64,000 bases of DNA from Candidatus Zhuqueibacterota bacterium (GTDB lineage Bacteria; Zhuqueibacterota; Zhuqueibacteria; Zhuqueibacterales; Zhuqueibacteraceae). Shown here in pieces: positions 24,834-33,850 of this stretch. Below the pieces are notes generated by a model that was given only the letters and a program-made list of their open reading frames with translations, had not been told where the DNA came from and did not search any database. The stretch covers positions 1 to 64,000 of the forward strand of contig JAKEEU010000349.1 in the NCBI GenBank assembly GCA_022616415.1, read 5' to 3'. The translations under genes were made by a program, and so were the position numbers. The first letter of the stretch is position 1. The number at the start of each line of letters is the position of its first letter.

Positions 24834-24900
24834 GGTTGCTGGTTGCTGGTTGCTGGTTGCTGGTTGCTCGTTGCTGGTTGCTCGTTGCTCGTTGCTGGTT
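24834..24900. repeat. Heptanucleotide tandem repeat (GGTTGCT)n upstream of obg
   Basis: About nine and a half units of GGTTGCT/CGTTGCT run from just before the obg start codon into the spacer. Such an array can vary in number by slippage and lies where it could affect obg translation. Confidence 0.9.
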
Positions 24901-24926
24901 GATTATTGCTCTGGAAATAAAGTGCG

Positions 24927-25328
24927 TCACTTCCCCGGCACGATCACCTCCGGCAGTGAGGGCAAGCTGAGTTTCTGTTTTCCGGCATAGCTACGAATAT
25001 GAATGAACAGCTTCGCCGTATCTTTGACGGCAAACGTAAAAGTTGTGGCTGTATCGGGCAGCCAAAACGGCGGCGGCAGCTCCTGCACCGGCGTGGTGGC
25101 GAGGCTCTGGGTCGCCACGAATAATTTGTATCCGGAGAACTGCGCGTGTCGCCGCTCGGAACCGGCCTGCCAGCGGATCGTGATTTGGTCGCCACGGCGT
25201 TCGGCCTGGACCTGACGCGGCGGCGGCAAGTCGATGACGTCGATAACCTGGTAGGAAGCAGCGCAGCCGGCGAGAAGGAGGCAAAAGCACACACATTGAA
25301 TTTTGCTAAAATAAAAAGAACGTATCAT
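24927..25328 (-). CDS. Lipoprotein with fibronectin-like domain
   Basis: The product is 133 aa. A short signal peptide ends in the lipobox LLLAGC with lipidated Cys22. The rest (VQAERRGDQITIRWQAGSE, FSGYKLFVATQ, FTFAVKDTAKLFIHIRSYAG) looks like one fibronectin type III-like beta sandwich. It belongs to the minus-strand envelope cluster with tamB upstream and obg downstream. Its start codon lies inside one arm of the repeat at 25324-25393, an odd position that leaves no room for a normal ribosome site. Confidence 0.75.
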   Translation of the reverse strand: MIRSFYFSKIQCVCFCLLLAGCAASYQVIDVIDLPPPRQVQAERRGDQITIRWQAGSERRHAQFSGYKLFVATQSLATTPVQELPPPFWLPDTATTFTFAVKDTAKLFIHIRSYAGKQKLSLPSLPEVIVPGK

Positions 25329-25393
25329 TCCGGAGGAATCCTTTTCGTTTCTGGCACTTGACCCAGATTTTAAAAGGATTCCTCCTGAATGAC
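25324..25393. repeat. Inverted repeat, TCATTCCGGAGGAATCC family
   Basis: The left arm (324-345) and right arm (371-393, reverse complement GTCATTCAGGAGGAATCC) enclose a 25-base loop and could form a 20-bp stem. The left arm contains the start codon of the lipoprotein gene. Related sequence occurs at 495-512 and 737-755. Confidence 0.75.
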
Positions 25394-25479
25394 AAAAACG
25401 GAAGACTTTGCAATTTTCTATGTGCTTTTGCAAACTTAATACTCCCAGCCGTGTATACAGACTGGCAGTCTGTGTTACG

Positions 25480-28400
25480 TTACCAATCCAGCTTCCAAAT
25501 AAAATCGAAGCCGGTTTTGCGGTTCTCTTCGCCGCCGTGCGCCGCCTGGAGAAATAAAGATTTGAGCAGCTCCAATTCCAGCGAGAAGACGCGGCCTTCC
25601 GGCTCCTGCTCGAAGCTGATGAAAAGATCGTTGGTGATATATTTGCCCACCAAAACCGAGGTTTGCGAGAAATCGCCGCCGGCGCCTTGAAATTCGATGA
25701 CGTCAAGATTCAAGCCGCGGCCGAGAGACTTTTCCAATTGTTGAGAGACCAGGCCCGAAATCAAGCCCTTGGCAGCAGCGGTGTATTCGTTTTCCAACTC
25801 CGTCTCTGTTTTTTTGCGCTGGATAAAGGAGAGCTGATTGAAATTCAGGCCGAATATTAAATTGGCGAGCGCATCGTGCTCGTCGAGCTGCTCGCCGTTC
25901 TGCTTGAATTGAATTTGTGGGTTGGCGAGTGAGCCGCTGATGCTCACTTCGAGGCTTTTCTTTTCGCGGTCGCCGGGCGCGCGAAAAACGTGTTTGGCTT
26001 CCAGCTCGAACTGCGGCGCATACGGATCTCCCTGAAATGTAATTTGGCCGCTGGAGATCTCGAACCTTTTGCCGAAAAGCTCGTAATTCCCGCGAATGAT
26101 ATTGAGCGTGCCAAAGAGGAAAAATTGATTCGAGCCTTCCTGAGTAAAATCAAGCGTGCCCTCGATCTCGGCGTTAAGCTCGGGGCCGCGAATCCAGGTG
26201 TTGCGCGGAATTTTAACTTTCAGCTCGCCGCGCAAATTTTGCAGCCATTGTTGCATGAGACCGTTCGCCTCCGGCTTCGCCGTCACGACTTTGGTGGAAT
26301 CTGCCGGCGCCGAGGTGACGGCGGCGTTTTCTTCGAGCTGAAGCACCGAGTTCTGCTGCAGCGCCGGCAGAAAAAAGCGCGACCGGTCGACAGTAATGTC
26401 GCCGCGATAACGCGCACCTTGCGTATTGCCACTGGCATTGATATTGGCGTCAAGGCGCACTTCCATGTCACGCGTGCGCAACGCGAGAAAATCGGTTGCG
26501 GCCAAAGAGCCGCTGGCCTCGCCAATCGTGCCCCGGTCGTATTTAAATTGGCCCTTCGCATTCAAGCCGCCCCTCTCGCTCTGCACCCGAAAATCGTTTA
26601 CTTTTACATGCGTGCTGTCGATGGAAGCGGTGAGCTGCACGTCGTTGTAGCTGACACCATATTCCGGCACATTAAAAGCGCCGTCAAGAACTCGCATGAC
26701 GCCGGTGGCGCGCGGCGCCTTCAAAGTGTTCTCCAGCTTGACGTCGAACACCAGCGTGCCTTTCACCTGCCTGGCCCGGCTGGTCAGCGTTTGCAAAAAA
26801 GCCAGGTCGATTCCGGTTTCGATGCCGCTGGTCGCGGCTTGAATGCGGATCGGACGGTCATCGTACAAAACTTTGCCGGGGTTATTCAGGCCCAAGTTCA
26901 TCGGCAAATAGCCTTCGCCGGTCAAACGCCGATTTTGATTTTGGTGCAATGTGAACGTGCAGGAAAATTGCCCGTTGCGATAGCCGAAATCGCTCTCCCA
27001 ATTATCGAAAACAAAATCAGCAACGCGGCCGCGATTCCAATTGATTCGTCCGGCCAAGATCGGCGCTTCGGCGTCGCCGGTTAAACGGCCTTGCAGCGCC
27101 AAAACGCCGGCGACGGTATTTTTCGCGAGCGAGGTTTCACTCCCCATCATCGCGGCGAGCGTGGCGATGTCCACGCCTTCGATGCGGAAATTCAAATCTT
27201 CATTGCCAGTGTAGCTCAAACGGCCGTCGAGGTAAAGCCGTTGATTGTCGGCAATCAAGGCGCAATGATGAAAATCATAATCCTCGTCGCCGACGTCGAT
27301 CCACATCGCGCTGTCAGCCGGCGTTCGCCAGGTTTGGCCGAGCACGTTAAGCTCGGCGCGTTGCACCTCGAAGCGCCCGATCTCGCCGAACGTGTACAAG
27401 CCATCCAATTCGCCGTAATTCTTCAAGCCCTGCCAGAAATTGGCGTTGATTTGCGCTTGTTTCAAATCATAGAGCACGAGCGCTTTCGCCGAATCGACCG
27501 GCAGATAGCCAGCGACCATTTCATGGCCTTGCATTTGAATCAGGCCGCGACCTCGATCGTGAAGGCGATTAAAGGTGAGATTTCCCAAAAGCCGCTTGAT
27601 TGAAGTGGTGTTGTATTGCACTTGCCGCAGATCGAAACGACCGGCGACGGCGAGCGAATCAAGCGGCCCTCGTGCATTGCCGGAGATCGTGCCGGTGGCG
27701 CGCAGCGTATCCGCCTCCATGGCGCGTTTGACCCACGTGAGATCGCCGAGCTCGGCATTGAAACGGAAGTTGTTTTCGTAGCGCAAGCTTAAAAGACCGG
27801 CGGCTTGCACGTTTCCCATCGAGCTGACCAGGCGCAGCGTGTCGATCTGAAAATCAGAGCCGCGCGCATGCAATTGGCAATATGCGGAATCGATCAGGAC
27901 AGCCGGCAAACGCGAAGGAGAGAGGCGCAGCCAGCCGTCGAATTTGAGCTGCTCGGCATTGAAATGTTGTCCGGCGCCGGTGAGGCGAAAAGATACGTCG
28001 GAAGCGAGTGTATCGTTTTGCAGCAGCTTAGCGGCGTCGAAATGGCGGCCCTCGGCATCAAGCTTGAAAAATTGCCGCCCGAGAGGATCATCGAGCCAGC
28101 CGGACAAATCCAATTCGCCGAAGGCGGAGCGCCCCAACAGCTTGAACTGAATTTTCCGCTCGCGCGCTTGCGCGGTCAAACGGACATGCTCCAGCTCGCG
28201 TCCCAGCGCTTGTGATGAGTCAATCGTCGCAGCGAGATTTGCATTGAGATCGTCGAGCGTTATGCCGGAGCCGTCGAGCTTGAGATCAAAATTCAAGCGC
28301 GTCGCGCCGTCGATATAAGGATTGAGATTCAATGCGCGCACCATCGCTTCAACATTGTAAACGGTGGCCGTCGAATCCTGCAAAACAAAAAAACTGCCCA

Positions 28401-29307
28401 TCGCAAGGCCGTCAGCGTGCGCGAGCTCGAACGTGGCTCGCACATTTTGCACGTCGCCGATAACGTGAATCGCACCTTGCACCGGGCCGGCGATTTTCAA
28501 ACCGGGAAGAAACGCATGCAGATCGTCCGACTGCAGCGGCGCGGCCTGTAGGTCGACGTCGAAGATCGGCTGGGTAAAGTGCCGCAACATGATTTGGCCG
28601 GCCAAATGCGACTCGCCGCTGTGCAGCTTGAAATCTTTCACCATCAGCGAGTCGGGCGCCAAAAACACGCGCGCCGCCAGACTATTCAATTTCAAATTCG
28701 GCTCCACGGCCTTGAATTGCAGATTTCGCAGCACGGCGTCCAAATGATCATCCGCATACTCGAGGCGCATCGCGGTCGAGATTTTTTGCACGCGCCGGGG
28801 CAAAAGCTTGTAAGCAATGGTGTCCAACGGCGCGAATATGATTGCGCCGTTTTCCACTTGCAGGTTTTGCAACGCAATCCGCCACGGGCTTGGCGGCTCC
28901 GGCTCTGCAGTAGCTGCCGAGGGTTTCAGCAGATGCGCGACGTTCCAGGCGCTGTCGGGGCGCTGCCGCAACGTTAAAACCGGAGCTTGAAAAATGAGAC
29001 GGCCAACGAGCACTTGCCGTTTCAATAATTCGTAGGGACTGAGGCCGACCTCGATATTGGAAACATAAAGCAGGGTGTCGCGATCCAATTCGATGCGAAG
29101 ATCGCGAAAGCCAAAATTGGAGACGAGATTGCCTTCGATGCGGCCGAGGTGGAGCGTGCCGTTCAGGCTCGCTGCGGCTTGCGTGACGATCTGGTCGCGC
29201 AGCCAGTTTTTGAAGCGGCGCGTTTGGGTTAGCCCGCCGATCAAGATGAGCAATACGATGAATCCGGCGAGCATATATAAGAAAGTTTTGAGGAGGCGTT
29301 TGAGCAT
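25480..29307 (-). CDS. tamB: TamB-family (DUF490) inner-membrane/periplasmic translocation protein
   Basis: The product is 1275 aa. An N-terminal membrane anchor (FLYMLAGFIVLLILIGGL) is followed by a long run of beta-rich, AsmA/TamB-type repeats. The C-terminal DUF490 region holds FQGDPYAPQFELEAKH and ends in SFEQEPEGRVFSLELELLKS, KTGFDFIWKLDW. TamB forms a periplasm-spanning groove for lipid or barrel delivery and works with TamA, encoded directly upstream. The ATG at 29307 is preferred; a GTG two codons earlier is possible. Confidence 0.93.
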   Translation of the reverse strand: MLKRLLKTFLYMLAGFIVLLILIGGLTQTRRFKNWLRDQIVTQAAASLNGTLHLGRIEGNLVSNFGFRDLRIELDRDTLLYVSNIEVGLSPYELLKRQVLVGRLIFQAPVLTLRQRPDSAWNVAHLLKPSAATAEPEPPSPWRIALQNLQVENGAIIFAPLDTIAYKLLPRRVQKISTAMRLEYADDHLDAVLRNLQFKAVEPNLKLNSLAARVFLAPDSLMVKDFKLHSGESHLAGQIMLRHFTQPIFDVDLQAAPLQSDDLHAFLPGLKIAGPVQGAIHVIGDVQNVRATFELAHADGLAMGSFFVLQDSTATVYNVEAMVRALNLNPYIDGATRLNFDLKLDGSGITLDDLNANLAATIDSSQALGRELEHVRLTAQARERKIQFKLLGRSAFGELDLSGWLDDPLGRQFFKLDAEGRHFDAAKLLQNDTLASDVSFRLTGAGQHFNAEQLKFDGWLRLSPSRLPAVLIDSAYCQLHARGSDFQIDTLRLVSSMGNVQAAGLLSLRYENNFRFNAELGDLTWVKRAMEADTLRATGTISGNARGPLDSLAVAGRFDLRQVQYNTTSIKRLLGNLTFNRLHDRGRGLIQMQGHEMVAGYLPVDSAKALVLYDLKQAQINANFWQGLKNYGELDGLYTFGEIGRFEVQRAELNVLGQTWRTPADSAMWIDVGDEDYDFHHCALIADNQRLYLDGRLSYTGNEDLNFRIEGVDIATLAAMMGSETSLAKNTVAGVLALQGRLTGDAEAPILAGRINWNRGRVADFVFDNWESDFGYRNGQFSCTFTLHQNQNRRLTGEGYLPMNLGLNNPGKVLYDDRPIRIQAATSGIETGIDLAFLQTLTSRARQVKGTLVFDVKLENTLKAPRATGVMRVLDGAFNVPEYGVSYNDVQLTASIDSTHVKVNDFRVQSERGGLNAKGQFKYDRGTIGEASGSLAATDFLALRTRDMEVRLDANINASGNTQGARYRGDITVDRSRFFLPALQQNSVLQLEENAAVTSAPADSTKVVTAKPEANGLMQQWLQNLRGELKVKIPRNTWIRGPELNAEIEGTLDFTQEGSNQFFLFGTLNIIRGNYELFGKRFEISSGQITFQGDPYAPQFELEAKHVFRAPGDREKKSLEVSISGSLANPQIQFKQNGEQLDEHDALANLIFGLNFNQLSFIQRKKTETELENEYTAAAKGLISGLVSQQLEKSLGRGLNLDVIEFQGAGGDFSQTSVLVGKYITNDLFISFEQEPEGRVFSLELELLKSLFLQAAHGGEENRKTGFDFIWKLDW

Positions 29308-29318
29308 GGTCACTCGAG

Positions 29319-29415
29319 GTTGGCCTGTTAGCCAGTTTGCCAGTTAGCCGGTTTGACCGGTTAGCCAGTTGCCTGGTTAACTGGCTAACCGGCAAACGGG
29401 CCAACCGGCCAACAC
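29319..29415. repeat. Tandem/inverted repeat (GTTAGCCAGTTT-like) between tamA and tamB
   Basis: Variants of GGTTAGCCAGTT are repeated across about 95 bases. A perfect 12-bp stem (29359-29370 with 29379-29390, 8-base loop) sits at the centre. The array occupies the whole tamA-tamB spacer. Confidence 0.8.
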
Positions 29416-29421
29416 TGTTTT

Positions 29422-31302
29422 TTAGAAAGCTTGCCCGACACTAATATAAAATTCCCACCAGCGCAGGTTGTCAGACGGTTGCCTATTGATTTTGCGTGCA
29501 GCGTCTAGGCGAATCGGGCCGATGGGCGTTTCGTAGCGCAAGCCGAGTCCGGCGGCGTAATGAAGCTCGTTCAGCTTGTAGCTGAAAGCCGTCGACCAGA
29601 CGTTGCCAAAATCGACGAACAGGGCCGCGCCAAACGGGCCAAAGATTTTAAAACGGGGCTCCATACTTCCCTCCAAAAGGCTTTGGCCGCCGGTTGGCGT
29701 CCCGTTAGGTTGTGGCCCCAATTGCGAGCGCTGCCATCCGCGCACCGAGGCACTGCCGCCGGCATAAAACCGTTCTTCCAGCGCCGTGCGGCCGAGGGCA
29801 TCGTCCAAAACTTCGAGCGCGCCGAGTTTCAGGCGATATGCCATGACCAACCAGTCCGGAACCATTTCATGATAAAACCGGGCTTCGGCGACGGCTTTCA
29901 CGTAATGAAATTGGACGTTCAAATAACGAAACTCGCTCCACGGGCCGCTGTAATCGATTTGCAGCGAGCGGAACTGGCCGCGCGTGGGCGAAAACAGCGG
30001 CTGGCTGCTGTTGTAAGACAAGCCCAATCCCCATGAGGCTTTTTTGTAAGCTTGTGGAATTTCAATTTGGGCCCTGGTGGTATCGATTGTCGTTTTCCCT
30101 GGCGTGACGTTGGCGTCTTCCAAGCGATAACGCAAATAGCCGTTGGTGCGCGGGCTGAACTGGCGCTGCGCCGTCAGCTCGCCGCCAAAGCTGCGCTGTT
30201 TATAAATGATCTCACGCGTGCGGATAAGTTTCTCATGACGGCGAAGATAAAATGGGCTGATGATCAACGTCGTTTTTGGATCGATAAAATGCGGCTGAAA
30301 AACGCGCGCTTGAATTCGTCCCGGCTCGAGGTCGGAATATTTAACCTCGGCTTCCAAGCGCCGGGCGCCGCCGAGAAAGTTGCGCCGGCGAAAATTGATC
30401 GTGGCGCGAAAAAGCTCTTCCGTGCCGTAGCCGACGCCGGCTTTCAGGGTGCGCAAAGGGGCTTCGCGGACGCGCACTTCGATGGGAATTTTGTCGCCGT
30501 TTAGCGCGTCCGCCAGCGCGCGAACGTTGACGGATTGAAAAAGCTCGAGCCGATACACGCGCTGCTGCCCTTCGATGAGCCGGCGTTGGCTGAACAGCTC
30601 GCCAGGCACAAAGGGCAATTCTTCTCGAATAATGCGCTGGGGAATCTTCTGGTTTCCGGTTACTTGCACTTCGCCAAAACGGTATGCCGGGCCAGGCTTG
30701 ACGCGGAACACGACTTTCGCGGTTTGGCTCGCGTCCTCGCGCTTGACTTCGGCGCCGGCATTCGCAAACGGGAAGCCGTGATTGGTGAGATCCGCGGTCA
30801 TTGCCGCCTGGCTGTTTCGCAATGCAGCTTCCCGCAGAGGGTCGCCGACTTTGATCGTCAGCGCTTTAAAAAGGCTTTCCACTCTCGGCAGCGGCTCGAG
30901 CGGATTGGGCCCGGCCAGCTTGATGTCGATAACGCGAGTCGGCTGATTTTCCTCTACTTTAACCCACAAGCGCACCTGCAGTTTCTCGTCGTCCGCCACG
31001 ATTTTATGATCGACGACCCGCGCCTGAAAGTAGCCTTGAAGCTCGTAGAATTTGACAATGCGCTGCAGGTCGCGCTGAAATTCTTCAACGCTAAACAGAG
31101 GGGCGCGCCGCCAAAACAACAAGCGATTGAGCCACGGCGCCGCTTTGGTCGCCAAAGCTTCCCGCAATGCCGGCGCAAAATCGCCGCGCACACCTTCGAG
31201 GTGAAAGGCCTTGATTTCGTAATTGTCCTGCGCGTGCGTGAGCGAAGGCAGCAGCGCCAAATATAAACCAATACAAACGAATAGATGTCGCAATATCCTC
31301 AT
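29422..31302 (-). CDS. tamA: TamA/BamA-family outer-membrane protein
   Basis: The product is 626 aa from ATG 31302; an upstream ATG at 31326 would add 8. A signal peptide (LFVCIGLYLALLPSLTHAQ) is followed by POTRA domains (FYELQGYFQARVVDHKI; YRFGEVQVTGNQKIPQRII). A 16-strand-type Omp85 barrel has the GSASVRGWQR motif and an ETPIGPIRLD penultimate strand, ending in a C-terminal Phe. Its pairing with tamB directly downstream makes TamA more likely than BamA. It inserts or exports outer-membrane proteins or lipids. Confidence 0.92.
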   Translation of the reverse strand: MRILRHLFVCIGLYLALLPSLTHAQDNYEIKAFHLEGVRGDFAPALREALATKAAPWLNRLLFWRRAPLFSVEEFQRDLQRIVKFYELQGYFQARVVDHKIVADDEKLQVRLWVKVEENQPTRVIDIKLAGPNPLEPLPRVESLFKALTIKVGDPLREAALRNSQAAMTADLTNHGFPFANAGAEVKREDASQTAKVVFRVKPGPAYRFGEVQVTGNQKIPQRIIREELPFVPGELFSQRRLIEGQQRVYRLELFQSVNVRALADALNGDKIPIEVRVREAPLRTLKAGVGYGTEELFRATINFRRRNFLGGARRLEAEVKYSDLEPGRIQARVFQPHFIDPKTTLIISPFYLRRHEKLIRTREIIYKQRSFGGELTAQRQFSPRTNGYLRYRLEDANVTPGKTTIDTTRAQIEIPQAYKKASWGLGLSYNSSQPLFSPTRGQFRSLQIDYSGPWSEFRYLNVQFHYVKAVAEARFYHEMVPDWLVMAYRLKLGALEVLDDALGRTALEERFYAGGSASVRGWQRSQLGPQPNGTPTGGQSLLEGSMEPRFKIFGPFGAALFVDFGNVWSTAFSYKLNELHYAAGLGLRYETPIGPIRLDAARKINRQPSDNLRWWEFYISVGQAF

Positions 31303-31337
31303 GCGAGACGTTTCCGAGAAAATCATTTCTGTTGGCG

Positions 31338-32495
31338 CTAATACCTGATGCCGAAATAGTATTTCGGTTTCCGGCCGGTTTCGAGCGCTTTATAAACGAA
31401 GAAAAACAGCTCGAAGGCGCGGCGCTGGCGATACGCCGCGATGCCGCTAAAGCCTAATCCAACGGAAACGTGGTATGTTGAGAGGTCGCGCACTTTTTTA
31501 TCGAAGCCGATCTGCCCGGCTTCCGCGTGCAGCACCAAATTGGTTTCGTACATGCTGAACCCGCGGACGAGGCCGAGGGGTTTCCTTTTATTGAGATGAA
31601 AACGGTTGGCTTGCGACACGTAAAAGAGATTGATGCCGGAGAATTCATTGACGTCGTAGGCGGAGAGGCGATTGCGCCCGCCGAGAAAAGAGAGCGGCAC
31701 GCCTTTTCCGTCAATTAAGGAAATGAGACGCGCCTCGCCGATTACGGAGAGCCACGCATTTTCCGAAACGCCTCGCGTCGCCACATGAAGCTGCCAAAAG
31801 TCGCTGCGGTTGCGGCCGAAAGGAAAAGCGCGCACGATTTCAACATCGAACAAACCGGAATGATAAAATCCCAGAGCGTGCGACGAATCGGCCTGCACGC
31901 CGAGCGATTGGCCGATTGAGTGTACTTGCTGCGTCTCCAGGTCTTGTTTGTTAACCGTTGATGGAAAGGAGTAACGTTGATAATTGAAGCTGGTCAAAGC
32001 GCTGACCGGCTGGAGGAGAAACATCCGCGCACCAAGCTGAACACCCTGCTCGCGGCGCCAAACGCGGTCTTGGCGGTTTTGCTCCTCAAAAACCGGAACA
32101 AAATGCAGCCGGTCATAAACCTGCATTTGCGGAACGAGGCGAAATCGTGTATAAGCGTTTTGCAGCGAGAACCCCATTTCGCCGCGCAGGAAATTGTAAC
32201 GCGCCCGAGTTTGGGTGGCAAAATGGCCGATCTTTTTTTCGAGCGCAGCGTCAAATTCCCCCTCCGGCAGTAAAAAAGAAACTTCCGTTTCATATTTAAA
32301 TACCAGGCGTTTCATCCTGACCTCGACGGGCAGCTTCGGCTCATCCTGCGGCTTCGTTTCGGGCGCCGGCGATTCGGCTTCCGGCTCTTCCTGGGCGATG
32401 GCTGATGGAGGTAAGCTCAAGCTCGTCGTCATGAGGGCAAGCCAACCCGCGGCAAGAAGCAGCTTTGTCGGCGCGGCCACGAATTTGGGAAACAT
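31338..32495 (-). CDS. Outer-membrane beta-barrel protein, unrecognised
   Basis: The product is 385 aa. It has a signal peptide (LLLAAGWLALMTTSLSLPPSAIA), a short acidic Pro-rich linker (EEPEAESPAPETKPQDEP) and then alternating beta strands through to a C-terminal KYYFGIRY. This is the profile of a surface barrel. The gene starts immediately after the stop of the dehydrogenase gene (TGA-ATG) and is followed by tamA, so it is translated from the same message. Its substrate is unknown. Confidence 0.75.
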   Translation of the reverse strand: MFPKFVAAPTKLLLAAGWLALMTTSLSLPPSAIAQEEPEAESPAPETKPQDEPKLPVEVRMKRLVFKYETEVSFLLPEGEFDAALEKKIGHFATQTRARYNFLRGEMGFSLQNAYTRFRLVPQMQVYDRLHFVPVFEEQNRQDRVWRREQGVQLGARMFLLQPVSALTSFNYQRYSFPSTVNKQDLETQQVHSIGQSLGVQADSSHALGFYHSGLFDVEIVRAFPFGRNRSDFWQLHVATRGVSENAWLSVIGEARLISLIDGKGVPLSFLGGRNRLSAYDVNEFSGINLFYVSQANRFHLNKRKPLGLVRGFSMYETNLVLHAEAGQIGFDKKVRDLSTYHVSVGLGFSGIAAYRQRRAFELFFFVYKALETGRKPKYYFGIRY

Positions 32496-33524
32496 TCAAT
32501 CTCGAACGATATTGATCGGTTTACCGGCGGCAAAGGCCAGAATGTTGGCAACGGTGGTGTCGAGAATGCGGCTCAGCGCCTCGCGGCTGTTGAAAGCGCT
32601 ATGGGGAGTGATGACGACATTTTCGCGATTGCGTAAGATGTGATTGGAGAGAAGCAGGCGCAGCTTTTCCGCCGGCTCGTTGCTCGCCAAAAGTTGCTTC
32701 TCTTCCTTGATCAAATCTTCGCCTTCGAGCACGTCAAGTCCGGCGCCCGCAAGAATGCCTTCATCCAAGGCCCAGACCAGTGCAGCCGTATCGACAAGCC
32801 CGCCGCGCGCGGTGTTGATCAAAATCGCGCCGCGTTTCGCCAATTTCAGCGTGTCGCGATTGATCAAATGATGGGTGCGAGTGTTGTACGGCGCGTGCAA
32901 TGAAATCACATCCGACTGCGCCAGCAACTCCTCCAACGGCGCGTAAGCAAAATCGAGCACCTCGGCGAGGAAATGATCCTGCCGCACATCGTAGGCCAGC
33001 ACGTTCATGCCGAAGCCTTTGGCCATGCGAATGACGTGCAGGCCGATACGTCCTGCGCCGATGATGCCAATCGACTTGCCTTTCAGATCGAAGCCCATCA
33101 AGCCGTCAAGCGAAAAATCGCCGCGAATGGTGCGTACGTAAGCTTTGTGGATATTCCGCGAGAGCGAAAGAATCAAGCCGAACGTGTGCTCGGCCACGGT
33201 GTTCTCGCCGTAAAAAGGCACGTTGGTCACAGCAATATTGCGCTCGCGGCAAGCCGCCAAATCGACATGATCGAAGCCAGTGGAGCGCGTGGCGATCAAT
33301 TTGAGCTGCGGCATTTGCTCAAGCTCGGCCTGACCAATGCGAGAATAAATGAAAACCGACAGCACTTCGGCATCTTTGGCGAGCGACAGATTTGCCGGCT
33401 TCAAAGGCTCGGGATGAAAAAACAAATCATGCTCAGCCAAAGCCGACTGGCGCAAGTAGGCTTCTTCGTTAGGCGGGATTTCGAAGATGGCGATGCGCAA
33501 GCGAGGCGAGGAGGTGTTCATCAT
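32496..33524 (-). CDS. D-isomer-specific 2-hydroxyacid dehydrogenase (D-lactate dehydrogenase type)
   Basis: The product is 342 aa. The NAD-binding motif IGIIGAGRIG, the substrate-binding ATRSTGFDHVD and NVPFYGENTVAEH segments, INTARGGLVDT, and the catalytic ITPHSAFNS histidine are all present. The pattern YGENTVAEH is typical of the D-lactate dehydrogenase branch, though substrate specificity is inferred. It overlaps the upstream gene by four bases and abuts the beta-barrel gene. Confidence 0.88.
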   Translation of the reverse strand: MMNTSSPRLRIAIFEIPPNEEAYLRQSALAEHDLFFHPEPLKPANLSLAKDAEVLSVFIYSRIGQAELEQMPQLKLIATRSTGFDHVDLAACRERNIAVTNVPFYGENTVAEHTFGLILSLSRNIHKAYVRTIRGDFSLDGLMGFDLKGKSIGIIGAGRIGLHVIRMAKGFGMNVLAYDVRQDHFLAEVLDFAYAPLEELLAQSDVISLHAPYNTRTHHLINRDTLKLAKRGAILINTARGGLVDTAALVWALDEGILAGAGLDVLEGEDLIKEEKQLLASNEPAEKLRLLLSNHILRNRENVVITPHSAFNSREALSRILDTTVANILAFAAGKPINIVRD

Positions 33525-33850
33525 TGGTCTTCGATTCGTTGGCGTTTTGAGCTCACAAATCTTTCATTGAGCCAAGACTGCAATTCTTCACGATCTTTCA
33601 TATCCAAGAAAGCAAAGGCCAGCCACTCGACTTCTTCACCGCTGAGTCGCTTGATTTGGTCATGCATTACTGGACTCAGGTCGCCAAATTTTTTGGCAAG
33701 CTGGGCGCGCACCAGCTTTCTGACGGCCTCGCCGCTCACGATTGCATCACGCACCACCAGATATAGTTCCGGATCCATGTGGGTCCTAATGTCCTCTCCA
33801 TCCTGACCAAATCTTTGCGCGATGCGGTCAAAAACTTCCTCGAATGTCAT
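33521..33850 (-). CDS. Hypothetical protein with C-terminus like the upstream nuclease-like gene
   Basis: The product is 109 aa. The C-terminal WLAFAFLDMKDREELQSWLNE closely matches a stretch LAFLDLKDIQELQTWLAN that is found, out of frame, at the 3' end of the gene upstream. The two genes therefore share a module. The N-terminal part (EVFDRIAQRFGQDGEDI) is helical. The gene overlaps the dehydrogenase start by four bases. Function unknown. Confidence 0.6.
   Translation of the reverse strand: MTFEEVFDRIAQRFGQDGEDIRTHMDPELYLVVRDAIVSGEAVRKLVRAQLAKKFGDLSPVMHDQIKRLSGEEVEWLAFAFLDMKDREELQSWLNERFVSSKRQRIEDQ

Noticed and set aside
24834..24900. Possible CRISPR-like array
   Set aside because: The units are seven bases long, contiguous and without spacers. 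This is a simple tandem repeat. No CRISPR array or cas gene was seen anywhere in the window.
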